Shown: positions 1 through 9,702 of the stretch, piece by piece
Numbering within the stretch: position 1 is the first letter of the stretch
Layout of the letters: every line of letters starts with the position of its first letter
Assembly (NCBI RefSeq): GCF_000744705.1
Contig: NZ_JQML01000001.1
Span: 7,140,017-7,204,016, forward strand
DNA from: Streptacidiphilus albus JL83
GTDB taxonomy: Bacteria; Actinomycetota; Actinomycetes; Streptomycetales; Streptomycetaceae
Direction: 5' to 3'
Length of the DNA stretch: 64,000 bases
Position numbers and translations under genes: made by a program
The notes under the pieces: generated by a model
Database searches by the model: none
The model's input: only the letters and a program-made list of their open reading frames with translations
Told to the model about the DNA's origin: nothing

Positions 1-124
1 ACCAGTAAGTAACGTGGCTGCCGGTGCCCTCCTCGGGGCGGGGGCACAAAAATCCCACAAGATTGCCCGCTAGGGTGCGGCCGACGTGTGCGGGTCGTCG
101 CGGTGGTCCAGAGACGGGTGGGCA

Positions 125-1558
125 ATGCAGCAGGAACGGGTTCTCGGGGGTCGGTACGTGCTGGAGCGCCTGCTGGGGCGCGGCGGCATGGCCGAGGTCC
201 ACCTGGCGCAGGACACCCGGCTCGACCGCCCGGTCGCGGTCAAGGTGATGGGTCCGGGGATGGCGGACGACCCCACCTATCTGGCGCGCTTCCGGCGGGA
301 GGCGCAGTCCACGGCCTCGCTCAACCACCCCGCCGTCGTCGCCGTCTTCGACAGCGGCGAGGACACGGTCGACGGCGCGCTGCTGCCGTACCTGGTCATG
401 GAGTACATCCACGGCACCACCCTGCTCGACCTGCTGCGCCTCGGCCAGGGGCAGCAGGGGACTGCCGGGCAGCCGCCCGCCACCGGGCTGCCGGTGCGGC
501 GGGCCCTGGAGCTGACCCACACGGTGCTGGACGGCCTCGCCCACGCGCATGCCCAGGGCATCATCCACCGGGACATCAAGCCGGCCAACGTGATGGTGAC
601 CGAGGACGGCGCGGTCAAGCTGATGGACTTCGGCATCGCGCGCCCCGTGCAGGACCGGGGGATGACACTGACCGATCCGGCCATGGTGATCGGGACCGCC
701 GACTACCTCTCGCCGGAGGCGGCGCGCGGCGAGAGCGTGGACGCCCGCGCGGACCTCTACTCCGTCGCCTGCCTGCTCTTCGAACTGCTCACCGGTCGGC
801 CCCCGTTCGTGGGGGAGTCGGCGCTGGCGGTGGGCTGGCAGCAGATCTCGGCGGAGCCGCAGCCGCCTTCGGCGTTCGCACCCGCCGTCCCGCGCTCCTG
901 CGACGGTTTGGTGCTGCGGGCCCTGGCCAAGGACCGGGAGCTGCGCTTCGCCGACGCGGCGGCCATGCGCACGGCGGTGGAGCAGGAGTTGCGGCAGCTG
1001 GACGCGGCCTCGGCGGCCACCGGTACGGTCGGCGGTCCGGCAGTGACCGAGGTGCCGGCCGGCGGCCCGACCGTCCAGTTGGGCGCCCGGGCGGCGGGGC
1101 GCGGCGCGGCCCGGGCGGCCGAGCGCGAGGAGCGGGCCGCAAGCCGCCGGACACCCCGGCGCCGGACCCGCCGGGTGCTGCTCGCGGTGGCCGGTGCGGT
1201 CGTGCTGATCTCCGGGGTCGCGGCCTACCAGGTCGCCGGCTCCGGGGGCGGATCTGCCCCCGGGGCCGGCTCCGGAGCCAAGTCCGGTTCGGCCGTCGGC
1301 GGCTCGGTGGCGGGCGCGGTCACCGGCACCCACCATGAGCTGGCGCCCGATCTGACCGGCCGCTCGCTGGCCGGCAGTCGGGCCGTGCTGCGCGAGCACG
1401 GCCTGCGGGTGGCCGGCGTCGGCCTCGGCGGCTGCCCGGGGACCTCGGTCGCCGCGCATCGGGTCTGCGCCCAGGTTCCGAAGCCGGGCACGGTCGTCGA
1501 CGACGGCGCCGGAGTGCAGATCACCCTCTCCACCGGGCCCGGCGCGGCCACCGGCTGA
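125..1558 (+). CDS. Membrane Ser/Thr protein kinase with one PASTA domain
   Basis: This is a 477-residue Hanks-type kinase. The glycine loop GRGGMAEV (residues 18-25), the ATP-binding Lys40, the catalytic loop HRDIKPAN (Asp150) and a DFG motif are all intact. A basic proline-poor linker leads to one transmembrane helix (about residues 355-378). One extracellular PASTA repeat follows, with two cysteines and ending at the C-terminus. Kinases of this layout sense cell-wall fragments through PASTA and phosphorylate cytoplasmic targets; that role is inferred from the family. The ATG at 125 is chosen because the kinase domain starts 10 residues later. Earlier in-frame starts would only add a non-conserved tail. 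The gene converges on mbtH, 44 bp away, so it is adjacent to the NRPS cluster. Nothing in the sequence shows that it controls the cluster. Confidence 0.92.
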   Translation: MQQERVLGGRYVLERLLGRGGMAEVHLAQDTRLDRPVAVKVMGPGMADDPTYLARFRREAQSTASLNHPAVVAVFDSGEDTVDGALLPYLVMEYIHGTTLLDLLRLGQGQQGTAGQPPATGLPVRRALELTHTVLDGLAHAHAQGIIHRDIKPANVMVTEDGAVKLMDFGIARPVQDRGMTLTDPAMVIGTADYLSPEAARGESVDARADLYSVACLLFELLTGRPPFVGESALAVGWQQISAEPQPPSAFAPAVPRSCDGLVLRALAKDRELRFADAAAMRTAVEQELRQLDAASAATGTVGGPAVTEVPAGGPTVQLGARAAGRGAARAAEREERAASRRTPRRRTRRVLLAVAGAVVLISGVAAYQVAGSGGGSAPGAGSGAKSGSAVGGSVAGAVTGTHHELAPDLTGRSLAGSRAVLREHGLRVAGVGLGGCPGTSVAAHRVCAQVPKPGTVVDDGAGVQITLSTGPGAATG

Positions 1559-1572
1559 CGGTCGCCCTGGAC

Positions 1573-1617
1573 TCGATTGTCCTGGACTCGGTTGTCCTCG
1601 GCTCAGTTGTCCTCGGC
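1573..1617. repeat. 15-bp tandem repeat at the 3' end of mbtH
   Basis: Three consecutive 15-bp units run 1573-1587, 1588-1602 and 1603-1617, with a partial fourth just before. Read on the minus strand, the last unit holds the final MbtH codons (Ala-Glu-Asp-Asn) and the stop TGA. The next unit reads the same codons with CGA in place of TGA. The array therefore looks like slippage duplication of the gene end, and one base change separates the present stop from a longer tail. Confidence 0.7.
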
Positions 1618-1818
1618 CATGGCGCGGACCAGGCTGGCCGGTCGCATGTCGGTCCAGTTGGCCTCGACGTGGTCGAGGCAGGCCTGGCGTCCGTCGGGGC
1701 CGTGGGCCACCGTCCAGCCGGCCGGGACCTCGGCGAAGGCGGGCCAGAGCGAGTGCTGGTTCTCCTCGTTCACCAGCACCAGGTAGGTGCCGTCTGCGTC
1801 CTCGAAGGGGTTTGCCAT
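1603..1818 (-). CDS. mbtH: MbtH-like NRPS chaperone
   Basis: This 71-residue protein has the family pattern: an NPFED start, [15 protein letters not shown] in the middle, then W-T-V and the late W-T-D-M-R-P segment. MbtH-like proteins bind NRPS adenylation domains and are needed for solubility and activity of many of them, so it probably serves the giant synthetases nearby. The ATG at 1818 is chosen because a GAGGAAG ribosome-binding site lies just upstream and MANPFED matches typical N-termini; an earlier in-frame start would add only six residues. It is transcribed away from the dpg/NRPS genes, in the same direction as the PLP-enzyme gene 226 bp upstream. The stop codon sits inside a 15-bp tandem repeat that duplicates the last codons. 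Confidence 0.93.
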   Translation of the reverse strand: MANPFEDADGTYLVLVNEENQHSLWPAFAEVPAGWTVAHGPDGRQACLDHVEANWTDMRPASLVRAMAEDN

Positions 1819-1941
1819 GAGTGCTTCCTCTCTCAACGGTGTCTCGGTCGGCGCGGTCTCAGCGTAGCCGCCATCGACCGACCATGATCGACTGCGGCGA
1901 ACGAGGGGCCGCCGCCGGGCGTCGGCCGGGTGAACTTCTCG

Positions 1942-2043
1942 GTGGGACCGCCGGTTCGGTCGCAGCGCCGGTTCGGTCGCAGCGCCGGTTCGGTCGCGGC
2001 GACGGTTCGGCCGGAGCGACGGTTCGGCCGGAGCGACGGTTCG
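1942..2043. repeat. 17-bp tandem repeat array, six units
   Basis: Six head-to-tail 17-bp units fill 1942-2043, all sharing the core CGGTTCG. Units 2 and 3 are identical, as are units 5 and 6; the others differ at a few bases. The array begins 1 nt after the stop codon of the minus-strand PLP-enzyme gene (stop at 2045-2047) and occupies much of the 226-bp gap before mbtH. It could be slippage, or a binding array upstream of mbtH. No stem-loop of terminator type is obvious in it. Confidence 0.75.
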
Positions 2044-2044
2044 C

Positions 2045-3385
2045 TCAGAACGCCAGTGACTCGACTCGGCGCACCGCGGCCCCGGCGGCCACCTCGGCCA
2101 TCTGCTCGGGACATCGGAACGCCTCGCGCGGGACCACCAGATCGGGCTGATGGCAGGTCAATTCGTGCTCGGCGGCCAGCCGGTCCCGCCCGCCGCCGCT
2201 GATGTTGAGCAGAACCCGGCCGTCGACGTCGATCCGGCCCCCGCGCACCGCGTCCCGCAGCGCGGCCAGGGCGACGCCGGCGGCCGGCTCGATGTCGATC
2301 CCCTCCAGCTCGCGGAAGGTCTCCATGGCCGCGCGGGCCGCCGCGGCGTCGGCGACGAGGACCTGCCCGGCGCTCTGGGTCAGCGCCTCGCAGAGGCCGC
2401 CGCCCACGTCGTAGGGCGGCCGACGGTTGGTCAGCTCCGGTGCGAAGGCCCGCCCGCAGGACTCCCGCTGCTCCTGCTGCTCCCGCTCGGAGTCGCGCTC
2501 CCAGGGCCGGACCCCGGAGTTCCAGGCCTGATGGACCGGTGCGTAGCAGGAGTTCTGGGCAAGGATCAGCTGCGGTAGTCCCGAGGGCTGTTGATCAGCT
2601 GCGGTGCCGGCGCTGATCCGCAGTGCGGCCTCGTGGACGGCGATGGCCCCGGCCCCGCTGCCGATGGCCTGGACGTAGTAGGCCGGGAGCCCGCCCATCG
2701 CCTCCACCGCGGAGAGCAGCACGGTGGCCAGGCCGTCGCGGCGGCCGACATTGCGGGTGCCGCCCTCGGCGGTGAACCCGGGCAGCCGGGCCAAGGCGTC
2801 GCCTAGGGCGATGGCGTCGGCGTAGTCCGCGCCGTCGACCGCGACGATGCGGACCAGGTCGGAGGCGGGGGCGAGGGTCCGCAGCCGGGGCAGCGCGGCG
2901 GCCGGTACGACGATCGCCACCGGCACCCGCTGCCGGGCGCAGAGCTCGGCGAAGGCGGCGGCGGTGTTCCCGGCCGAGGTCACCACCAGCGTGCCGGCGT
3001 CCTCGGGGAGCCGGCCGAGCACCGTGGCGGCTTCGAGCTCCTTGAACGTACCGGTCGTCAGATCGCCGCCCTGCTCCGGCCAGTAGCCGTTGAAGGCGAT
3101 CCAGAGTTCGCTCAGACCCAGGAAGCCGGCGAGGCGTCGGCTGCGGTAGACCGTCGACCGCCCGGTGCCGGGCAGTGTGCGGCGCACCGGGAGCCAGTCG
3201 CGGTAGCGGAAGACGCCGCTCTCCCGGTCGTCGGGGGCGAGCGCCTCGGTGCGGTAGTCGGTCTTCCACAGGCCGGGGTCGTGCGGCTCGGGGCAGCCGA
3301 GGGTGACCCCGTCGTCGGATTGCCGGTGTCCGCAGACGGAGCAGACGAGGCGGTAGTGGGCGGCGTCGGGCGCATCAGCGTGCAT
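2045..3385 (-). CDS. Cysteate synthase-like PLP enzyme (threonine synthase fold)
   Basis: This 446-residue fold-type II PLP enzyme starts with a small Cys-rich knuckle (C-x2-C, then a third Cys about 17 residues on). It continues with YRDWLPVRR, an FNGYWPE segment, TGTFKELEA carrying the probable PLP lysine (Lys115) and a [13 protein letters not shown] phosphate-binding loop. These segments match my recollection of methanogen cysteate synthase, a threonine-synthase relative that replaces the phosphate of O-phosphoserine with sulfite. Ordinary threonine synthases differ at these sites. In this setting it probably makes a beta-substituted alanine for the NRPS, such as cysteate or possibly 2,3-diaminopropionate. 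The product is inference. The ATG at 3385 is chosen because conserved sequence begins about 10 residues later. It is divergent from hpgT across a 460-bp gap. Confidence 0.7.
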   Translation of the reverse strand: MHADAPDAAHYRLVCSVCGHRQSDDGVTLGCPEPHDPGLWKTDYRTEALAPDDRESGVFRYRDWLPVRRTLPGTGRSTVYRSRRLAGFLGLSELWIAFNGYWPEQGGDLTTGTFKELEAATVLGRLPEDAGTLVVTSAGNTAAAFAELCARQRVPVAIVVPAAALPRLRTLAPASDLVRIVAVDGADYADAIALGDALARLPGFTAEGGTRNVGRRDGLATVLLSAVEAMGGLPAYYVQAIGSGAGAIAVHEAALRISAGTAADQQPSGLPQLILAQNSCYAPVHQAWNSGVRPWERDSEREQQEQRESCGRAFAPELTNRRPPYDVGGGLCEALTQSAGQVLVADAAAARAAMETFRELEGIDIEPAAGVALAALRDAVRGGRIDVDGRVLLNISGGGRDRLAAEHELTCHQPDLVVPREAFRCPEQMAEVAAGAAVRRVESLAF

Positions 3386-3845
3386 GGGGGCCGGTTCGCT
3401 CTCGGTGTGGTCGGTACATCGGATCCCGCTGCTGCGCGTCCCGTCCGGCGGGAGCGGCGACCGGCTGACTTCCACGAATGCACTGTCAATCCGGCTCGGC
3501 GGCGGACGGGTTGGGAGCTGCTGGTACTGGGGCGGCATGCCGCCGAAGCGCCCCGGAACGGGAGTCGCCTGCTTGGAGGCTGGTGTCCGGCCAGGAACGG
3601 GAGACCGCGAAAAAGCGAACGCGAGATGAATTCACCATTCATAGTGGTGGCGAATTCCGCAACGCCGGTGACTGCCTTCCTCCGGCGTGTACTTGGCTGA
3701 CGAACCTGCTGCTAGCCTGCTCCCGGCGACGGCCGGATCATGGTCGGACGCTGCGGCAACGGCGTTTTCCCATAAGGATTCTGAGTCTATTTCCGCAATC
3801 ATGGGAACACGCACGGTAAACGAACGAGTCGGGGAGGGGACAGGT
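3386..3845. promoter_or_regulatory. Divergent intergenic region between the PLP enzyme and hpgT
   Basis: This is a 460-bp gap with no supported gene between two genes transcribed away from each other, so it should hold both promoters. It contains the most AT-rich patch of the cluster (around 3605-3660 and 3770-3805), including an inverted repeat at 3628-3657. No convincing -35/-10 pair with correct spacing could be picked by eye for either direction. A GGGAGGGG ribosome-binding site precedes the hpgT start. Confidence 0.45.
3628..3657. promoter_or_regulatory. Inverted repeat bounded by two GAATTC boxes, possible operator
   Basis: A GAATTC box at each end (3628-3633 and 3652-3657) flanks an inner inverted pair, CACCA and TGGTG, separated by 7 bp. 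The symmetry is imperfect because the right half has three extra bases. It lies in the AT-rich centre of the divergent region, where a regulator could act on both transcription units. No matching regulator gene is in the window. Confidence 0.3.
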
Positions 3846-5147
3846 ATGGACCTGGAACAGGAGGGTCTCCACCCGTCATTGTCGGCGCCGGTCAGCGAGT
3901 CCATGAATTTCCTCAACGAGGTCGCGCAACGCTTTCCCGGGGCCGTGTCGCTGGCGGCCGGCCGGCCGTTCGAGGGCTACTTCGACCTCGATGACGTCCA
4001 CCGCTACCTGGAGACCTACCGGCGCCACCTGAGCGAGCGGCTGGACGGCGACGAGGCCGCGGTGCGCCGCACGATCCTGCAGTACGGGCGGACCAAGGGG
4101 ATCATCCACGAGCTGATCGCGGAGCACCTCAGGGTGGACGAGGGCATCGTCGTGGACCCGGAGGCGGTGGTGGTCACGGTCGGCTGCCAGGAGGCGCTGT
4201 ACCTGACGCTGCGTGCGCTCCGCGCCGACGACCGGGACGTGCTGCTCGCGGTGGCGCCGAGCTATGTCGGGGTCCATGGCGCCGCCCAGCTGGTGGACCT
4301 GCCGGTGCTGCCGGTCAGGGAGTCGCCGGAGGGCGTCGACCTGGACGACCTGGTGGCCGTCGTCCGGCAGGCGAAGGCCGCCGGGCTGCGCCCCCGCGCC
4401 TGCTACGTGATCCCCGACTTCGCCAATCCGAGCGGGATCAGACTCACTCGGGAGGTCAGGGAGCGGATGCTCCGGATCGCCGCCGACGAGGGCTTCCTGG
4501 TACTGGAGGACAACCCGTACGGGCTGCTCGGCGACCCCTCCGGGCCGCCGACCATGAAGTCGCTCGACACCGACGGACAGGTCGTCTACCTCGGCTCCTT
4601 CGCCAAGACCGGCCTGCCCGGGGCCCGGGTCGGCTACGTGGTCGCCGACCAGCGCGTGACCGGCGCGACTACCGGGCAGGACCTGCTCGCCGACCAACTG
4701 GCCAAGATCAAGAGCATGCTGACGGTGAACACCTCGCCGATCGCGCAGGCGGTCATCGGCGGCAAGCTGCTGGAGCACGGGTACAGCCTCCGGGACGCCA
4801 ACTCCCGCGAGATCGCCACCTACCGGGCCAACCTGGAGCAGGTGCTGGCCGGGCTGGAGAAGCGGTTCGGCGGCCCCGACTTCCCCGGGGTCAGCTGGAA
4901 CAGCCCCACCGGCGGCTTCTTCCTGCTGCTGACCGTCCCCTTCCCGGCCGGGGACGAGCTGTTGGAGCTCAGCGCCGCCCGGCACCGGGTGCTGTGGACC
5001 CCGGTGCACCACTTCTACGCGGACGGACAGCCGCGCTACGTCATCCGGCTCTCCTTCAGCCACCTGCTGACGGACGAGATCGAGGACGGCCTGGACCGGC
5101 TCGCGGACTTCGTCCGGGAGCAGTCGGCCGCGCACCGCGAGCAATAG
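3846..5147 (+). CDS. hpgT: Hydroxyphenylglycine/dihydroxyphenylglycine aminotransferase
   Basis: This 433-residue fold-type I aminotransferase belongs to the HpgT group of glycopeptide-type clusters. Motifs include QYGRTKGIIHELIAEHL near the N-terminus, DFANPSG, LEDNPYG and the PLP-lysine segment GSFAKTGLPGARVGY with Lys254. It should convert 3,5-dihydroxyphenylglyoxylate, made by DpgC, into Dpg. In clusters that make 4-hydroxyphenylglycine the same enzyme serves both; no HmaS or Hmo homologue is visible here, so the role is probably Dpg only. The ATG at 3846 is preceded by GGGAGGGG at good spacing; the longer open frame upstream is not conserved. It leads the dpgABCD genes on the same strand. 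Confidence 0.9.
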   Translation: MDLEQEGLHPSLSAPVSESMNFLNEVAQRFPGAVSLAAGRPFEGYFDLDDVHRYLETYRRHLSERLDGDEAAVRRTILQYGRTKGIIHELIAEHLRVDEGIVVDPEAVVVTVGCQEALYLTLRALRADDRDVLLAVAPSYVGVHGAAQLVDLPVLPVRESPEGVDLDDLVAVVRQAKAAGLRPRACYVIPDFANPSGIRLTREVRERMLRIAADEGFLVLEDNPYGLLGDPSGPPTMKSLDTDGQVVYLGSFAKTGLPGARVGYVVADQRVTGATTGQDLLADQLAKIKSMLTVNTSPIAQAVIGGKLLEHGYSLRDANSREIATYRANLEQVLAGLEKRFGGPDFPGVSWNSPTGGFFLLLTVPFPAGDELLELSAARHRVLWTPVHHFYADGQPRYVIRLSFSHLLTDEIEDGLDRLADFVREQSAAHREQ

Positions 5148-5237
5148 TCCGGCGGCTGCGCCTGCCGTCCGCCCCACCGACCGATCTCCCATGCACCGGT
5201 TCTGAGCATTCGTCATGTAAGGAGGGCCGACGCGCCC

Positions 5238-5300
5238 ATGGAGCACTGCACACCGCTGGTCCGTAGCAAGCCGAGGAGCTGGGGGTGGACGTACCGATGA
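5238..5300 (+). CDS. Possible 20-residue leader peptide before dpgA
   Basis: An ATG at 5238 follows a very strong AAGGAGG element (5218-5225) about 12 nt upstream. It opens a 20-codon frame, MEHCTPLVRSKPRSWGWTYR, closed by TGA at 5298-5300. The stop overlaps the second candidate dpgA start (ATG at 5297) as ATGA, the usual sign of translational coupling. If dpgA instead starts at GTG 5285, the frame overlaps it by 16 nt. No relative is known to me, so this could be chance; the SD strength and exact overlap are the only support. Confidence 0.35.
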   Translation: MEHCTPLVRSKPRSWGWTYR

Positions 5301-6484
5301 CGACCATCCCGACCCCTGCCGTCCCGACCCCTGCGATCCTCCCGCCCCCTGCCATCGCAGCCGCCGCGGTCGCGTCCCCGGCACGGAACGCCGCCGCGCG
5401 GCGCGGACTGCCCCCGGAGGCGGACGCCGCACGGATCATCGGAGTGGGCACGGCGGTCCCCGCCGAGTCCTACTCGCAGCAGGACATCCTGGACGCCTTC
5501 GGCGTCGAGGACCCGCGGATCCGCTCGATCTTCCTGAACAGCGCGATCGACCGCAGGCACCTCACCCTGCCGCCGCTGCGCCCGGACGGCACCCGCGCCC
5601 TGGAGGACCAGGGCCAACTGCTCGCCAAGCACAAGGCCCAGGCCGTCGACATGGGCGTGCGGGCGATCGAGGAGTGCCTCAAGCGCACCGGACTCGACCT
5701 CGCGGACATCGGCTACCTCTGCTGCGTCACCACGACCGGCTTCCTCACCCCCGGCCTCAGCGCGCTGATCATCCGCGAGCTGGGCATCGACCCGCACAGC
5801 AGCCGCCTCGACGTGGTCGGCATGGGCTGCAACGCCGGACTCAACGCACTCAACGCCGTGGCCGGCTGGGCCCGGGCGCATCCGGGCCAACCCGCGCTGA
5901 TGGTGTGCGCCGAGGCCTGCTCCGCCGCCTACGTCTTCGACGGCACGATGCGCACCTCCGTGGTCAACAGCCTGTTCGGGGACGGCGCCGCCGCCGTGGC
6001 GGTACTGGCGGGGGAGTCGGACCTCCCGCTGCCCCGCGCCGAGGGCCCCCGGCTGCTGCGCTTCGCCAGCTACATCATCACCGACGCCCTCGAAGCCATG
6101 CGCTACGACTGGGACAGCGCGCAGGACCGGTTCAGCTTCTTCCTCGACCCGGCCGTGCCCTATGTCGTCGGCGCGCACGCCGAGATCGTGGTCGACCGGC
6201 TGCTGGCCGGGACCGGGCTGCGGCGCAGCGACATCGCCCACTGGCTGGTGCACTCGGGCGGCAAGAAGGTCATCGACGCCGTCGGCGTCAATCTGGGATT
6301 GACCCGCCACGATGTGCGCCACACCACAAGCGTTCTGCGGGACTTCGGGAACCTTTCGAGCGGTTCGTTCCTCTTCTCCTACCGACGGCTGCTGGAGGAA
6401 CGCGCCGCCGAACCGGGCGACTACTGCGTGCTGATGACGATGGGCCCCGGATCCACCATCGAGACCGCCCTGGCCCGCTGGTGA
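5285..6484 (+). CDS. dpgA: Type III polyketide synthase, 3,5-dihydroxyphenylacetyl-CoA synthase
   Basis: This is a 399-residue chalcone-synthase-fold enzyme of the DpgA family. It shows the active-site cysteine in VGMGCNAGLNALNAV, the histidine in HWLVHSGGKKVIDAVG and the asparagine in GNLSSGSFLFSY, followed by GPGSTIE. It condenses four malonyl-CoA to 3,5-dihydroxyphenylacetyl-CoA, the first step to Dpg, assisted by DpgB and DpgD. The GTG at 5285 has GAGGAG six bases upstream, and the resulting MDVPMTT resembles the start of other DpgA proteins. ATG 5297 is the alternative and would be coupled to the small leader frame. The N-terminal 35 residues are Pro/Ala-rich and not catalytic. dpgB follows after 50 bp. 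Confidence 0.93.
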   Translation: MDVPMTTIPTPAVPTPAILPPPAIAAAAVASPARNAAARRGLPPEADAARIIGVGTAVPAESYSQQDILDAFGVEDPRIRSIFLNSAIDRRHLTLPPLRPDGTRALEDQGQLLAKHKAQAVDMGVRAIEECLKRTGLDLADIGYLCCVTTTGFLTPGLSALIIRELGIDPHSSRLDVVGMGCNAGLNALNAVAGWARAHPGQPALMVCAEACSAAYVFDGTMRTSVVNSLFGDGAAAVAVLAGESDLPLPRAEGPRLLRFASYIITDALEAMRYDWDSAQDRFSFFLDPAVPYVVGAHAEIVVDRLLAGTGLRRSDIAHWLVHSGGKKVIDAVGVNLGLTRHDVRHTTSVLRDFGNLSSGSFLFSYRRLLEERAAEPGDYCVLMTMGPGSTIETALARW

Positions 6485-6534
6485 ACGCCCGACCCGAGCA
6501 GTCCGCCCGACCCGAGCAAGAAGGCGAGCCCACG

Positions 6535-8584
<2,050 letters not shown>

Positions 8585-8622
8585 CCGGAGCCCGACCCCC
8601 TCAGAACAGGCAGGGACAGAGC

Positions 8623-9429
8623 ATGGTGAAGGACCTGACCGCAGTCCGCTACGAGAAGGACGGCCGCGTCGCCCGGGTGACGCTCGACCGGCCCGCTTCG
8701 CTCAATGCGATGGACCTGCGGATGCACGAGGAGCTCGGGCGGGTCTGGGACGACTTCGAGGCCGACGACGAGCTCTGGCTCGCCGTGCTCACCGGCGCCG
8801 GCGACCGGGCCTTCTCCGCCGGGCAGGACCTCAAGGAGCTCGCCGCGCGGAACCGCTCCGACTCGGCCGCGCCCTCGACCTTCGGCAGCGAGGGCAAGCC
8901 CGGCTGGCCCCGGCTGACCGAGCGCTTCGACCTGGCCAAGCCGGTGATCGCCCGGGTCAACGGCCACGCCTTCGGCGGCGGCTTCGAACTGGCCCTCGCC
9001 TGCGACGTGATCGTGGCCGCCGACACGGCCACCTTCGCCCTGCCGGAGGCCAAGCTCGGCCTGATCGCCGGAGCCGGCGGGGTGTTCCGGCTGGCCCGCC
9101 AGGCGCCGCACCGGGTGGCTCTCGGCCATCTGATCACCGGCCGTCCGATGACGGCGGCCCGCGCCTACGAGCTCGGGCTGGTCAACGAGGTCGTTCCGGC
9201 CGAGGAACTCGACGCCTGCGTCGACGGCTGGGTGGCGGACGTGCTGCGCTGCGCCCCGCTGGCGGTGCGCGCGATCAAGGAGGCCGTGGCGACCGCCGCC
9301 ACCGCCCCGCTGGAGCAGGCGTTCCGGACCCGCTACCGATGGGAGGAGCGGCGGATGCACAGCGCGGACGCACTGGAGGGGCCGCGCGCCTTCGTCGAGA
9401 AGCGTCCCCCGCAGTGGCAGGGCCGCTGA
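8623..9429 (+). CDS. dpgD: DpgD, enoyl-CoA hydratase/isomerase for dihydroxyphenylacetyl-CoA formation
   Basis: This is a 268-residue classical crotonase. [11 protein letters not shown] forms the first oxyanion-hole element, [22 protein letters not shown] the second, followed by [18 protein letters not shown]. In Dpg pathways DpgD acts with DpgB to dehydrate/aromatise the DpgA tetraketide. The ATG at 8623 has an AGGCAGGGA-type ribosome-binding site and lies 38 bp after dpgC, so the genes hpgT-dpgABCD can be one operon. It is the last gene before a 273-bp gap in front of the first NRPS gene. Confidence 0.93.
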   Translation: MVKDLTAVRYEKDGRVARVTLDRPASLNAMDLRMHEELGRVWDDFEADDELWLAVLTGAGDRAFSAGQDLKELAARNRSDSAAPSTFGSEGKPGWPRLTERFDLAKPVIARVNGHAFGGGFELALACDVIVAADTATFALPEAKLGLIAGAGGVFRLARQAPHRVALGHLITGRPMTAARAYELGLVNEVVPAEELDACVDGWVADVLRCAPLAVRAIKEAVATAATAPLEQAFRTRYRWEERRMHSADALEGPRAFVEKRPPQWQGR

Positions 9430-9702
9430 CCTCGGCCCCGCCCGCTCCCGGGTGACGGACGGTCAGGGCTGCGTCACTCAGTGAACTCCCCCCTGCTGTC
9501 CCATGTTTATGCAGTCTTTGGGCTCCGTTCACCCCTGGGCCCTCGGCTATGGCTTTGCCTCGGGCAGCGTGGCCCGAAGACATGATCTTCGATCTGTCGC
9601 ATCGCAACCCAGCAGGTATCCCTCGGACCGTGAGCGGGCGGGGTCGATCCGTCGACCCCGCCGAACCGCCGCGTCCACGGGTCGACGAACCGGAGCACGA
9701 AG
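9430..9702 (+). promoter_or_regulatory. Leader region of the first NRPS gene
   Basis: This 273-bp gap precedes a 22.7-kb gene and holds no supported gene. It contains two short consecutive hairpins: TCGGGC/GCCCGA (9560-9577) and GAAGA/TCTTC just after it. A short TCACT-C-AGTGA palindrome lies at 9474-9484. These could attenuate readthrough from dpgD or shape the NRPS leader. No clear promoter pair was found. A GGAG element sits 7 bases before the ATG at 9703. Confidence 0.35.

Noticed and set aside
1..124. Promoter with TAGGGT -10 element before the PASTA kinase
   Set aside because: No acceptable -35 element at 16-18 bp spacing.
1942..2043. CRISPR-like array
   Set aside because: The 17-bp units are directly adjacent without spacers and no cas gene is near.
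9474..9484. TCACT-C-AGTGA palindrome as a regulator site
   Set aside because: Only five-base arms and no second copy in the window; too weak to call on its own.
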